DNA from: Cristatella mucedo
Taxonomy: Eukaryota > Bryozoa > Phylactolaemata > Cristatellidae
NCBI GenBank assembly: GCA_009760855.2
Contig: WPIO01000188.1
Location: 62,001 to 126,000, forward strand
Length of the DNA stretch: 64,000 bases
Reading direction: 5' to 3'
In this document: piece by piece, positions 21,441 through 34,656 of the stretch
Position numbering within the stretch: position 1 is the first letter of the stretch
How the letters are laid out: the number at the start of each line of letters is the position of its first letter
The notes under the pieces: generated by a model
What the model saw: only the letters and a program-made list of their open reading frames with translations
What the model was told of the DNA's origin: nothing
The model's database searches: none
Made by a program: the position numbers and the translations under genes

Positions 21441-22580
21441 CGGGCTGAGCATCGCACAAACACTTCTACGCTTGCTTACGACCACTTTCAAAACTAGTAT
21501 ATAGTATCAAATGAAAAATACCGCAATAGCAGGCACGTTTTCCACAGCTAAGACTTCCTGTGAGACCTGCAACCACTGATTACCTAGGTTAAGCGGAACA
21601 ATTTTGATTTGTATACGACTTTAATGGGTATTTGAAATGGTTGGCCAGACTAATTGACATGATTGAATTAAGTGCAATAAATTAATTAATAAGATAGTGC
21701 GTGTTGTATCAGCTATATCCACTATAATAATATTAGATATAAATGACTCATACTTACTGGATAGCACTTTAACCCATTAGTTAAACTACGAATAAATTAA
21801 AAAATATAATGCTAATTATTTTTTGGAATGACTGAATCTGACAAACAAAAATTCTCTTCTCGTTGATGATGTAAAGATTCAAACTATCTTGAACTACATA
21901 AATCGATTATTATAGACATCTAAATTAAAAATTCGTCTCACAAAATTACATTGAATCCAACATTGACAAGGGCAAGCTTTCCAGAATATTATATGCAAAG
22001 AATATCGCTATTATATGACATTCTTGATTTTAATTACATTAGGAGAAATAGCTCTGTTTCTTGCACACTTTATTCAAGGAAAGCCATTAGTGTATCTGAC
22101 TCTATCTCTATCATTTGTCGTCTCATATATGAATTTAGCAAAATTCTGTCAACCTAGGAGTGATTGATAGTCGTGTTCTGTAACGGAAGTTCCGATGCAG
22201 ATTTAGTCCAGTAAGGAACAGCAATGAGTTCATGGTTGGCATAAATGGAACTTTCTGACTGGCTTCTTACCAAATAAGACTTATCGACACCTGATCATGG
22301 ATTGTTCAGTGCGATAAAAATGTGATTTCAAATAAGGCACTGCCTATTTTATCTATAATATTTCACGGATTTAAAAGATGAAAGCAGGTAAATACAATCG
22401 AACTTTTTTAAATGCTTCTGAAAACTACCCATGCGAATAACACGAGGGTATCTGTAACAATTCCGGCCTAGAATATATTATATTTCAGAAATACGGAGCA
22501 TTCTTTATTTAAAGATTTCACTGGTTCTTTAATGATATTTAATTGAATATTTACTATTTAAAAAGAATAATGACAGCTCA
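21440..22580. repeat. Unit module E, copy 1
   Basis: Aligns with 52,771-53,740 (GACATGATTGAA(T/G)TAAGTGCAAT, TTCGTTGATGATGTAAAG-like and AAATAGCTCT words) and, in its last third, with 28,560 and 33,690. The frame at 21,951-22,157 is not kept at 53.1-53.3 kb. Confidence 0.7.
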
Positions 22581-23161
22581 CCAGTAAAATAAAATACGAT
22601 CCAATTAGGAAAGTGATAAATTACAAAAACCATCGATAAAATTTCTAGAATCATGGCTGGGATTTTCTTGATCAAAATGGAATAAAAACATAAATCATAA
22701 TGATATAATTACAATTAAGAAAGACTTCACAGAATACTCACCCTATTGCTAATCGCTTTACGATTGCTAAAAAGGATGCACCAACGAATAGTTGATGGTA
22801 GCTCAACAAACAACAAGAATAACATAATTTTGGGTAACTTGTCCATGGTCAGTGTTCACGGCATGATGTGAATTTCCGATTATTATGGAAGCATGCTACA
22901 TGTGCTGTTAATTGGCTATTTAATTTAAATGAGTTCAACATAAGAACAAGTTTCACTGATTTTATTTATAAGATAACTTCTTACTCTTTAATGACTTTAA
23001 AAGATCGGTAGCTGCCTCTTATGACAGCTGCAACATTGCTAATGATTGGGTTTGATAGGTATGTAGCCAGTTGGTGACTGGTAAACCCGTTTAAGATCTT
23101 CCCACATCTGTCTAGATCAAAAAACCCGTTCTAAGAACTGGTGATTGCATCAACCTCTTCA
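22580..23161. repeat. Unit module F, copy 2
   Basis: Compared with the first copy it lacks the stretch equivalent to 5,330-5,490 and retains TTCACAGAATACTCACCC, AAAAAGGATGCACCAACGAA and GTCCATGGTCAGTGTTC. No gene seen. Confidence 0.7.
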
Positions 23162-23713
23162 AGTCCCAGCGGTTTGAGCACGTGTCACCTTTGCTGAAAG
23201 AGCTAGGATGGTTGCCGGTTGAGCAAAGGATACAGAGCAAAGTTTTTATGCTGACCCACAAGGCCTGCCACGGCTTGGCTCCTTCGTACCTAGCTGAACT
23301 GCTGCATCAGTTTCAGCCTTTTCGCGCCCTCAGGTCCTGTGTGGACAATAAATTGGCTGTCCCATTCCTCTGCTTAAAGACGGTTGGCGACAGAAGCTTT
23401 AGCTCTGCAGGTCCTAGACTGTGGAACTCGCTCCCACAATTCCTATGCAACGACATCTACTCTCCAACTGCCGACTATGGCACATCCTGTCGAGCCTTCC
23501 TGAGCTGCTACTTTCATGCTACTCACTACATCAACTGCTCTCCTAACTCTGCTATGCTTTCCACTTTCTCTTTGTTGTGTGAGACGAAGTCTGTTGGCTA
23601 CCGAATGCGTCCCGAAAGCCGCTTAGGCTGTGAGTGTGCTATACAAAACTCTCCTACGTAACACCCACATGGTCTTTATGACTTTGTGGAGTTACTGACG
23701 GAGATACATTACA
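23162..23713 (+). mobile_element. LINE-B, 5'-truncated, best-preserved copy
   Basis: Inserted at the F/G border. A 159-residue frame (23,182-23,661) begins in LKELGWLPVEQR, continues THKACHGLAPSYLAELLHQF, GDRSFSSAGPRLWNSLPQFL and NCSPNSAMLSTFSLLCETK. This is the typical C-terminal end of CR1/L2-type LINE polyproteins, beyond the polymerase motifs, which are absent. The stop is followed by CATGGTCTTTATGACTTTGTGG and ends GAGATACATTACATT at the G border. Only this unit has it here. Confidence 0.9.
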
Positions 23714-24584
23714 TTTGAATTACGGTAATGACTGCTCACTAAGTCAAAGTTGGGAGTATGAGGAATCGGTAATTTGGCACACTCATACATTAACCGAAAC
23801 TCAAAGCCAAGTGTTTTACTTTATATTTAACGAGGTGAAATGTGGGAAGCTTCAGATGACTATTATTTGCCATATGAAGTGTAAGTGTCACAAACTCATG
23901 GAGCAATTTAGATGTACCCCTGTCTTAACAAGCAAACATTTTTGCAATATTTTGCAGCTGAAATTAGACCGGACTGTAGAGCTGATGTAGTTATCTAATA
24001 AAAGATCCCTGTGTAACATGGCACTTAAAATTCCGTATAGATTTAACAGAAGATACGGTGGAGGCAGTGACTTTAATTGGTAACGTTTTGAAATTCTGGA
24101 ATGACAATTGCTTAGTCCATAACTCCTAAGCTCTAATTTTGTCATTTGATAACAAAAATATTCTCATATAAATGTTAGGATGGCGTCAATACATGCAGCA
24201 ACAAATTTGAGGGGCTTGTACGTGCTGGAGAGCTGTAACAATAAAATATTCAAGCGATCGTGGTGTGCGCACTCGCAGCTTGCAAGTTCACTATAGCTTT
24301 TAAATTTGGCTGTTAGTTCATCACACTGCATTCGCTTCGATGTTACAGCTCAAGAAAATGCTTTTTCGGCTGCATATGTTATGCGCCTGGAAATAATTAG
24401 AGCTCCTTAAGGGCACTTTTACAATGTTTCTTTTCAATATCCCATATAAAAATGTAAGTTTCCGAGTTTGTTGTGAGTAATTATATTGCCACGTATGCAG
24501 TTTTCATCCCAGAGATATATGTCTTTAAGTCTTGCTCATCCATTCTGTAACTAAGTAATGTCAATTGAGATTTCTATCCAAATT
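23714..24584 (-). mobile_element. Module G, copy 2: ancient L2-like relic
   Basis: Collinear with 5,828-6,712. The - strand is too damaged to give the long RT frame, but TTAACAAGCAAACATTTTTGC at about 23,923 aligns with the ACxD..TTSK region of the other copies. Confidence 0.6.
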
Positions 24585-24653
24585 CTCCTGCGTAACACCA
24601 ACATGGTCTTTATGACTTTGTGGAGTTACAGATGGAGATACATTACATTATGT
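24585..24653 (+). mobile_element. LINE-B terminal fragment, about 70 bp
   Basis: Only the last part of the 3' UTR is present: TTCTCCTGCGTAACACCAAC, then ATGGTCTTTATGACTTTGTGG, GAGATACATTACATTA. It was inserted at the G/H border of this unit only, an extreme 5' truncation. Confidence 0.85.
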
Positions 24654-25400
24654 AAGTAATGGCTGTACCATTTTTTACTAGTAGCCTAAACGTCGTCAAA
24701 ACTACATACATAACATAAACAATTATCTTTAAACTATCAATTAGCAGATAGATATTTTAACTGTACAGTGTTTTTTAACTGTATTTATAAATGTAATTCT
24801 CAGTCACTTTTGCCACCATTGGGACTGTCAGATAATCATTCTCATCTTGTGGATAACGTAGAGTTTCAAACTACTGTGCACCTCATAACTCGTTGTTTAA
24901 GACATGAAAACTCAAATTAAAATAGTAAATTGATATTGAAAGCGACAATGACAACAGTTTCGTGACCAAGCTTGGTGCATTCAGGGAATGTGATTAGTAG
25001 GTTTGGGGTTTTTTGAATTACTTAAGAAAAATAGCATTCAATAGGAAATGCTTTCCTCAAGGTAAGTCTTACGTGTATCCGATGATATCTTTCCTGTTTT
25101 TCCTGTTTACTCGATTGAATATGGTAGCATTGTCTTAACTAAGGCGAGACAGACGATCGTGCTATCTACCCTATTGTGTAAACATATCCATACTGCTAAT
25201 GAGTTTCCAGTAACCCGATCAATGAAGAAGTAAAAATTCCTTATCGGCTGGTCCATACGACGTGACTTTGCGACAACAAATCATACAATGCTCTTATTAA
25301 AAATAAAAATAGTTTGAATGAGGTCTCCACTTTTAGATTCACATATATAATTGATTTATAAGGTACAAGTAGTTAACTAAAAATATTCCTCTAAAAAGCC
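24654..25400. repeat. Unit module H, copy 2
   Basis: Collinear with 7,746-8,474. No gene seen. Confidence 0.7.
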
Positions 25401-26200
25401 TTGGTCACCAGAACCCAGCTTGGCAAACGATTTTTGCCCTGACCATTTCTGCCAACAATTTAAATGAGCACCGGAAATTCTGAGTGTTTTCCATAAACCC
25501 GTCGGCTTGTTCTTTGCAGAACTTTCTATTGAATAATACCAGGTCAAGGCAAATAGTGATGGGTCTTAGCAAAATAAAATTAGTAACGAACGAGAAAACA
25601 ACAGATGAAACTGTTAGTAACTTAGCTCTATCAACTAATTTTATTAAAAAACTATAGTATTAGCTAATTCAACAGCCTCTTGCATATATCGAAAGAAGAT
25701 CCTCTTAGGCTGGCATCACCAATTGCAGTGGCAATAAAGGTTCTCATACAGAATCATTTGAAGTTATATCGTCGGAACCGGTGTCATAAAAAAACAGCCA
25801 CCATACCTATTGAGCGATCACAACTCATCTAACGTATGCAGAGATAATATATGATTCACAACATTTGGACCTTCAGCTTTGACCAGAGTGGACTAACCCA
25901 ATGCAAAATATATAATAACCTGATATACAGATTAGCAGCTTGCCTGTATCGCTAAGCCCTTATCAGATATTATTTCAGTGTACAAATTAACTATTTGACT
26001 GTTGGGCACCTGAGCTGAATATTTTGGGATCTCAGTGGCAAGACAAAATGGTATAATTTCTATGGAGGAGAGCTTAAGTGAATGGTTGTGCTGTGAATTG
26101 AAATATTTACGTTTTTTTTGCTCTGCATGCTGACAAATTTTCACAATTTCATTTCATAAGGTATTACGTTGTACAGATCTTTAAAGACCTGTAGAAGCAA
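25400..26200. repeat. Unit module I, copy 2, with old SINE
   Basis: Collinear with 8,831-9,655. The old - strand SINE is at about 25,675-25,835 (AGGCTGGCATCACCAATTGC, CAATAAAGGTTCTCATACAG, CAGCCACCATACCTATTGAG). No gene seen. Confidence 0.7.
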
Positions 26201-26799
26201 CTAATGACAGTTGAATCAATGCTAATGCATTGGTAGGTAGCTATTTGGGAAGCTAGTTCCCAGTATAGCACTATTCAGATCTTCCCACGTCTGCTTAGAT
26301 CTAGCAAGACATTTCAAGCAAGTGTGATTACTAAAATCTCAACTCTGCAACTTCGGCCACGTTTGTACTGCGATAACAGTTCATTAGGTCGTACACGTCC
26401 TTACGAAATATCTGTACTGCTATAAACGAAGTAAGCAACCATGCTAAGCAGAGTTTTCCTTTTGAAATTGAACGAGGTCACGTTTGGATGGTATAGCATG
26501 ACGAATATTTGCCATTAGGTATTGTCGTAAGGATGTGCGTTATGACCAGCCAAATTTGTAACAGAATCCAAGAATTGTGATTGAAAAAATTATTACTGAC
26601 GTTTTTATGCTCAGATAATTTTTTGAAGTTCCAACATACATTCCTACAGTTCACAGAAATTATATCGCATATATAACATCACGCTTTGTGAATCCTGGGA
26701 CATTGAAGTGACAGGTAGATTTCCTGAGGTTATCAAGTAATAAAATACTTCGTACGATAGAGGCTACATAGTGATACCAGCAATAAAATGGATAATAAT
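26201..26799. repeat. Unit module J, copy 2
   Basis: The + strand frame seen at 9,661 is stopped early here (CATTGGTAGGTAG), one reason for rejecting it as a gene. Confidence 0.7.
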
Positions 26800-27422
26800 A
26801 TTATAATTATTAACGCACTTTAAAAGCGCCTCCAGAGAACTCAGTTTCTTTCCAGGCGCTTTAATTTTTCTGCAGAGGGAATTTCAATTGAGAGGTGAGT
26901 ACTATTATGGTCAATAAACAACATGAATAACATAGTTAGGAGTGATCTGCACAGGGTCAGCATGCAAATGTGGTTTTTGGTAGCATGCACAGTGTCAGCA
27001 TGCATTAGCACATGCAGAACGAATCACAGGACCCACTAAATGTTGTCCTAAATATGTTTGTTTTTAAGATCTTGGTTAATGTGGTCAAATCAGAACATGC
27101 TCTGACGCAAGTCGTTCCAGGCTCTGGCAGTGTACGAACTAAATGATCGTTCCTCAAAGGATTTGAAGTTTTTACGAGCTATAGGCAAACTGTTGGATTA
27201 CGAAAAGTGGGTGGTGCGAGGCTTGGCCCGGTGGGGTAGTAGATCTGATAGCTAGGCTGGAGCCAAAGAATAAAGTGTCCTCAACGTGAGCGATAAAACC
27301 TTGAAATCGATTCGATGTGAAACTGGTAGCCAGTGCAGGTCAGCAAGAAGTGGTGTCATGTGGCAAATGCAAATCTCGCGACAGACAAGCCTTGCTGCTG
27401 AGTTTTGCACCAGCTGTAATCG
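26800..27422 (-). mobile_element. L2-like LINE, 5'-truncated, unit-specific
   Basis: Inserted at the J/K border. The - strand holds LQLVQNSAARLVCREICICH and LLADLHWLPVSHRIDFKV (frame through 27,252-27,430), then several frameshifts, the 3' UTR and a worn (ATT)n tail at about 26,800. Confidence 0.9.
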
Positions 27423-28375
<953 letters not shown>

Positions 28376-28425
28376 ATAAATAAATAAATAAATATATAAA
28401 TATATATATATATACATATATATAC

Positions 28426-28501
<76 letters not shown>
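28376..28501. repeat. (TA)n microsatellite at a unit junction
   Basis: Begins as TAAA/TATAA units and passes into an uninterrupted (TA)n run. The equivalent K copy at 57,599-57,700 also has (TA)n here. Just beyond, the unit order jumps from K to E. Confidence 0.95.
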
Positions 28502-28507
<6 letters not shown>

Positions 28508-29272
28508 AAATTGCAACCTTTTATTGAACCATATTAGACTCGCGAACATTTTTTTGTAGTACTTAAATAATACAATATAATCAAACTTTTTTAAATGCTT
28601 CTGAAAAATACCCAAGCGAGAAATACGAACCTGACTGTTACAATTGCGGCCTAGAATATATTATACTTCAGAAATACTGAGCATTCTTTATTTAGATATT
28701 TCACTGGTTCCTCAATGATTTTCAATTGAATTTTTACTATTTAAAAAGAGTAATGACAGCTCATCAGTAAAATAAAATACGAACCAATGAGGAAAATGAT
28801 AAATTGCTAGAACCATAGATAGGATTTCTAGAATCATGGCTGAGATTTTCAGGATCAAGATCGCATAATAACATAAATCATTGAAATAATAATATTACAA
28901 TTAAGAAATAATTCACAGAATACTCACCCTATTTCTAATCGCTTTACGATTGCTAAAAAGGATGCACCAACCAATAGTTGATGGTAGCTCAATAAACAAC
29001 TAGAACAACTTATATTGGGGTAACTTGTCCATGGTCAGTGTTCACGGCATGATGTGAATATCCGAATATTATGGAAGCATGCTACCTGTGCAGTTAATTG
29101 GCTATTTAATTTAAAAGATTTCAAAATAAGAACAATTGTCACTGATTGTATTTCAAAGATAACTTCTTACTTTGAAATGACTTTAAAAGACAAGTATCGG
29201 CCTCTTATGACAGCTGTAAAATTTCTAATGATTATGCAGATAGGTATGTAGCAATTTAGTTACTTGGAACAT
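28502..29272. repeat. Unit modules E (end) and F, copy 3
   Basis: About 28,502-28,555 still resembles K (TAGTCTCAAATT... as at 57,700), then TCAAACTTTTTTAAATGCTTCTG at 28,579 is module E as at 22,400. F follows to 29,272. No gene seen. Confidence 0.7.
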
Positions 29273-31203
29273 TTTTATGAATTATTAATTTATATGAAAT
29301 GAGCATATTAATAATGCATAAAATAATTATGAATGCAATAAGAAATTTTGTTGTTGGTCAGATCACTTGAACCTGGTCAATAAAATTGTTGTCTACTACA
29401 TATTTAATCGGAAGTATCATAGAGCTCATCAAATAGTTTACTTTGAAAAATAATGGAGTTTGAACCGTGGTTTTACATTGAACTCTGCTAATATTAGCTA
29501 CTCAGCTCTGAACAGACCCTTAGTAAATAACTTTGTAAAATGAAATCACGTAAAATTTTCCAGGAAATGACACGCCTCTAGAGATCAAACGTCCGAATGG
29601 TAGTATCACAAGGTCAGACAAGAGTAAACCCTGTATCGGCCATGCTTAGTCCAGTGTCTGCTTGCCCACCCTGCCTATAGAAGCAGGCTGCGAACGGCAT
29701 TCCAAGGCCCACACCTTATTTACTTGGCAGAAACATGTTTACTTTATCATGTTTACATCGGATCACAAATCAGAGGTGGCTGTCATTTGGCCAGTAGACA
29801 AACATTGGGGATAATGTTTTGAGAATTCACTGCTGCCAGGGCCGCCGTAACTAAGGACCCTTTATAAAAGCACAGCATGAATCCTGGGACAGATGATCCA
29901 GTTTCTGTAGCAGCCATAAGGCACGTGGCGACGGCCTAGAGTGGTCCTGTGTTCGGTGGGGGGTTAGTGGGGTGACTTGGATGGAACTATTGCCTCCTTT
30001 ACTGGAAGCCAGTCTGAAAATATTGATTCATTTCTATCCAAGGAAACTTTGGTGATTTTAAGTTCTCATTTAGGTCGTTAATAGTTGATTATTCTTATTG
30101 GGGACTGAGGGTGAGCCGCCCGGCTGTAGAACGGATGGATGGTCTGCAGTATGAGACCTATGGCGGATATATTCTGCTTAGGCTGTATAAGGATCTTGTT
30201 AGGTTCACCTATTCCTAAGATCCATATTCATCTATTTAATGAATTGTTCGTGCGATGATAGCGTTTCCTAGTGCTGCCTCTTGGTTAATGCTTGGAGCTC
30301 TCTTAGCTATATCGTTTCCGTAAAAGATTTTCGCAAGAACTTCCGTTTCGGAAGGATTCTGCAACGAACACAAATGCACGTTAGAACGCTGTATGTCAGG
30401 AGGCGAGAATGATCGAGTGCATTATTATTTTTAGCTCTCAGGTTTGTGTTTGTCATGCTATGCCCTTGTCATCCTTTCACTCACATGTCGTAAAAACGTT
30501 ACAGGTAGGCTAATAGTGACCCAATCAATGTGAATTTCTAAATACAGGCTCGTATGTATGTTTTTCAACTTGTATGGCAACAGATATAGTAACAATCATG
30601 TTTTTGTCACCCATATGCTTCAGCAGCTTAAGACATCTCCGAGTGCTGTCCCAGCAGTGGTACTTGGTACCTCGTCAATTGTACAACTTGGTCGATACTG
30701 GGCCGATCGGTATGAAATTTGGAATACAAACGGGGATCACCTGTCTCCAGGTTTTCATGTGTGCATCTACGCACGATGGTTGTGTTTGCACATAATGTGC
30801 CTGACACAAAATGTCCCTTGGCCGTTGTCATGATGACAGTCAACAGTTTGAGATGTCGATTTTTTATTTTGTGTGTGTTGGGTTAGCCTGTAGTCGAGTG
30901 TCTTGCATCTTTTGAGCGATTTGCCATATTTATACAATGACTGGCAGTAAATCTGGGCTATTCGACTGTAAAGTCTTGTATGGCTAAGCTGCAGTGCATT
31001 ACATGACCTTGGACTTTTACAGGTCATAAGAAGGTCAACATGGCTGCTACATCACATCATGTGATAGCTTATGTTACCATTGTTGTTTTAGCGAATTTTC
31101 ACGTGATTTACTTTGTTGGTCTTCGTACGATATTAATAAATGTGCGTTGGGGAGTCAACTCTCACTATTGGCTGCCATTGTGGGGTATAACTCCCACTAC
31201 TGG
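29273..31203. other. Unit-private 1.9-kb insertion of unknown origin
   Basis: Interrupts the F/G border. It has no counterpart in other units except an L2 5'-end-like piece at 30,288-30,418. Several overlapping short frames exist (30,558-30,833 +; 31,040-31,291 +; 30,767-31,027 -), none with a recognisable domain. Clear terminal inverted repeats or long target duplications were not seen. Confidence 0.5.
30288..30418 (-). mobile_element. L2-like LINE 5'-end fragment
   Basis: Matches the 5' terminal region of the long copy (38,600-38,715) in the same orientation: GTATATCGTTTCCG-like, GCAAGAACTTCCGTTT, GGAAGGATTCTGCAACGAAC and TCAGGAGGCGAGAATG. The body and 3' tail are absent, unusual for a LINE. 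Confidence 0.7.
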
Positions 31204-31584
31204 CAGACCTACTCCTACATCTGTCTCGATCAAACAACCCGCTCTAAGAACAGGTGATTGCGAAAACCTCCACTTTGGATTACGGCAATGACTGCTTACT
31301 AAGTCGTACTTGGGAGTATGAAGAATCTGTATTTTGGCACACCAACGCAAATAATTGCATTTCCCTTTGCAGCATGGAAAGCACCTAGAAAGAGATTGAG
31401 TTCTCTGAGAGGGCCTTTTCAAGTGCATGATTAATATTATTATTATAACAACCGAAATTTAAAGCAAAGTGTTTCACTATATATTTAACTAGGTGAAATT
31501 TGGGTAGCTTCAGATGACTACTATCTGCGATATAAAATTCGAATGTCACAAACTCATTGAACAATTTAGATGTGGTACCCCAAT
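31204..31584 (-). mobile_element. Module G, copy 3 (truncated), with young L2 tail
   Basis: Starts at the F/G border motif ATCTGTCTCGATCAAACAAC and keeps only the first part of G. A + strand L2 tail (about 31,350-31,450: TTGCATTTCCCTTTGCAGC to ATTATTATTAT) splits it. G stops at GGTACCCC (about 31,584), where module C begins. Confidence 0.7.
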
Positions 31585-32165
31585 GGTTAATAACCTAGGA
31601 ACTGCTGAGGGATTCTTAAAGGTTAGATGGGCGTAGCGTCAAGAACAGGTTATTATTCACCAAATTAAAACCCCACTTTTACACCGGGTAGCGAATATCT
31701 TTAAATACAACATCATCCGTACCCTAATTAACAGATCCATTCAAGCAGTACAGGTGCGACAGGAAATAGGAACATTGATAAGATCGAATTTCAATTAACG
31801 AAAGCCCTTACAGGTAAAAAGGGAGCTGAAAAGCTTTTTACCAAGCTTCAATTTATAGGCGGACCGATAAATGCACAAGCAATCTAAAAGTAGTACACAT
31901 TTCTAGCTAATAGTTCATTTTTAGGATTGCAGATTGGTTTCGTGGACAAATAGTTATCGAATTCAATTTTCCGATGATAACTTCATTGCCTCCATATTGC
32001 TTCACCTCTCCCGTGAAGAATGCTGCAGAAAACTGGCCATCAAGAAATGAGCGTCACTTAATTTTAGATTACAACAGCCTTTTAATTGCAAGATCCATAG
32101 CTACAAATGTAGATTTCAAGCATTAAACTGCAACCACAGGTTAACATTTAACATCTTATTAGATT
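31585..32165. repeat. Unit module C, copy 2
   Basis: Starts abruptly at AATGGTTAATAACCTAGG, equivalent to 19,326. The modules A and B that should precede it are absent. No gene seen. Confidence 0.75.
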
Positions 32166-32179
32166 TTTTCTGTTCATGC

Positions 32180-32425
32180 ATCAACGTCCGAAACTTCTCG
32201 AAGCTGAAGAGACAATGTTAGCCTTATGCTGGAAAGTGGTGTATAAAGCACGCAAAGCCTAAGAGCCTTTCGGTATGCAATCGGTAGCCAGCAGAATATC
32301 TCACGCAACAGAGAGAAGCTGGGAAGCAAAGTAAAATCAGGAGAGCATTTTTGGTAGTGAGTAGTAAAGTGGTGCACAAAGTTAAACACAAGTTTAAACT
32401 GGCCGCTAAAGGAGAGTGAATCTGG
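32180..32425 (-). mobile_element. Old LINE-B relic, readable copy
   Basis: A - strand frame within 32,174-32,746 carries CSPDFTLLPSFSLLRE, aligned with CSPNSAMLPTFSLLRE of the 15.6-kb LINE-B, followed by a degraded YRKAxRLC stretch. It establishes the identity of the matching but worse relics at 19,900 and 51,605. Confidence 0.7.
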
Positions 32426-32944
32426 GACTGTGAGGGTAACGAAAAGTGAAAAATGTATATACATATTAATAATGGTGATTTGCAGGTTAGTAGTCAGTCT
32501 CTGGCCTTGTTTAACATTTCCAAAAACCGAAAAAGCACATGTAAAGAAGAATGATGTGTCGCTGGACCATAAACATGGGAATGGATTTGCGACTGTATAT
32601 ATGAGTGTGTGTGTGTGTCCGAGCGTTTCAGTACCTGTGTATGAATCTCTACATGCCTCTGTGCCAGTATCTCTGTACAATTCATTATTTCCAGCATTTA
32701 GTCTAAATTTTACGTCTCTGGATTTCAAATCGGTAATGGTGTACAAGTTATCCGTGACAAAGAAAATCTATGGACAGTACTCTCAAAGGCAAGCAATAAT
32801 TTCAAGCAGGCCTGTGATTCACACAGACGCCATACTGCTTCGGCTAACTGGCTTACAACAATGAACCACTTACCAAGGAGCTTAATCCACCAGTTTCACG
32901 TAGACAAAGTCATTACTAGCCTGTAGGGGGCGTTTTTACGACGA
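32426..32944. repeat. Unit module D, copy 3
   Basis: Contains a short (TG)n near 32,604. The + strand frame 32,430-32,864 is open only in this copy. Confidence 0.65.
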
Positions 32945-33615
32945 ACGGGCAGCAATAGGAAAAAACGTGTCGGACGATGAACAGCTAGCCCACCGTCTAA
33001 ATTGGTCTGTATACTAAGGACTGACATGGCAGGGAGACGGGCGAGAACGATACGTACGTGTAAACATTTTAAGTTCCCAATTCATTTTGATCGGATACCC
33101 ACTATAGAAGAGTTGACACAGGAGGCCGGAATAGCGAGATGTGGAGGCATTTCGCTTGGTCGTGTGGTCGATCTCGGTCCTGATCGGTATATAAGCTATA
33201 TAAAAACGTGGTGGGCATCGCTGGTTGTATAACCAGCGATGCCCACCACGGCTTAGCTCCTCCATACCTAGCTAAACTGCTGCCCTCGGGTCCTGAATTG
33301 AGAAATAGTTAGCTGTTCTGCTTCGCTGTGTACTGACCGTCGGAGGCCAAAATTTGTATTCTGCTGGTCCTACTTTGTAAAAGTCGCTGCCTTGATTCTT
33401 AACACAAAGGCAACTGCTCTCATGTAGCCAAATATTATTCCTCATCCGTTCTAGCTGTCTTTGATGTGAGATGAAGTCTTTTGGCTGACGAGTGAGTACT
33501 GAAAATAATGAGGCTGTGAGTGGCCCATACAAAACTCCTGCATAACCCACGTCAAGGCTTTGTTGATTCTTGGAGTAACAAAAGGAGATACATTGCATCA
33601 CCCACAAACGGACAG
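32945..33615 (+). mobile_element. Old LINE-B relic with internal hairpin
   Basis: Collinear with 20,680-21,440 (GATCGGTATATAAGC, GCTTAGCTCCTCCATACC, GAGGCCAAAATTTGTATT, GGAGATACATTGCATC). Frames broken. Contains the copy-specific palindrome at 33,207-33,250. Confidence 0.75.
33207..33250. repeat. Perfect 20-bp inverted repeat, 4-nt loop
   Basis: CGTGGTGGGCATCGCTGGTT (33,207-33,226) is exactly repeated in reverse complement at 33,231-33,250. The aligned relics at about 20,965-20,990 and 52,640-52,665 have only the right arm sequence in worn form, so the left arm is a new, locally copied inversion. Confidence 0.92.
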
Positions 33616-33659
33616 CCTGTGCATCACAAAACACATTTGCGAATAAGTTAATCTTCAAA

Positions 33660-34654
33660 ACTATTGTATGGAATCAACCCCAAATCGTGAATTTTTCAGT
33701 GTCATAAAAATGTGATTTCAACTAAGGCACTTCTTATTTTTTGAATAATCAGTCAAGGATGTAAATAAAGAATGCAAGTCAATACAGTCAAACTTTTTAA
33801 AATGCTTCTGAAAATTACCCAAGTTTGAGAGACGAAAATAACTATCACAACTGAGGCCTGGAATATGTTATACACCATACATACTGAGCATTTTTCGTTT
33901 AGAGATTTCAATGGTTCCTCAGGGATTTTCAATTGAATATTGACATTTCAAAAGGATAATGGCAGCCGATTAGTAAAATAAAGTACGAACCAATGAGGAA
34001 AATGACAGATGGTAGGAATCGATAATAACTTAGTATTACAACCAAATTAATTTACGTATCTCCGAGTAATGAAACGTTCTTTACCGATCTGAATTTTGCA
34101 GCAGATGCATCTTCGTGAGTTTGAAGGTAATTACTTGAAGATATCATCAAGCGATTTGGCTGAATCATGAAGCATTTAAACCAATTACTGGAATTTATAG
34201 AACCATGGGTTAGATTTTCAGGACCCAAATGGCATAATAACAGAAATCATATTATTAAGATTAAATTTTAGAAAGCCTTCTTAGAAAACTCCCTTATTTC
34301 TAATCGCTTTACGGTTGCTAAAAAGGATGCACAAACGAATGGTTGACTGTGGTTGGCTCAATAAACACAAGATTTGCATAAATTGGGGTGACTTAACTAT
34401 GGTCAGTGTTCATAGCACGATGGTAGTAGCCGATTAGTATGGAGGCAAGTTACCTGTGCAGTTAATTGGCTATTCAATTTAAATGAGTCATGCATAAGAA
34501 AAACTTTCTTTGATTTCGTTCCTAAGATAACTTCTTACTTTGTAATGACTTGAAAAGACCAGTTGCTGCCTCTTATGACAGCTGCAACATTTCAAATGAT
34601 TTGGTAGATAAGTATGTGGCAAGCTTGTTACTGGTAACCTTGTTAAGGATATTC
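33660..34654. repeat. Unit modules E (end) and F, copy 4
   Basis: Module E begins only at the TGTTCAGTG/TTTTTCAGTG block, so its first two thirds are missing. F is complete and keeps the stretch lost in copy 2. No gene seen. Confidence 0.7.
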
Positions 34655-34656
34655 CA

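Noticed and set aside
30558-30833. 91-residue frame in the 1.9-kb insertion
   Set aside because: Three overlapping frames on both strands and no recognisable motif; kept only as an unknown insertion.
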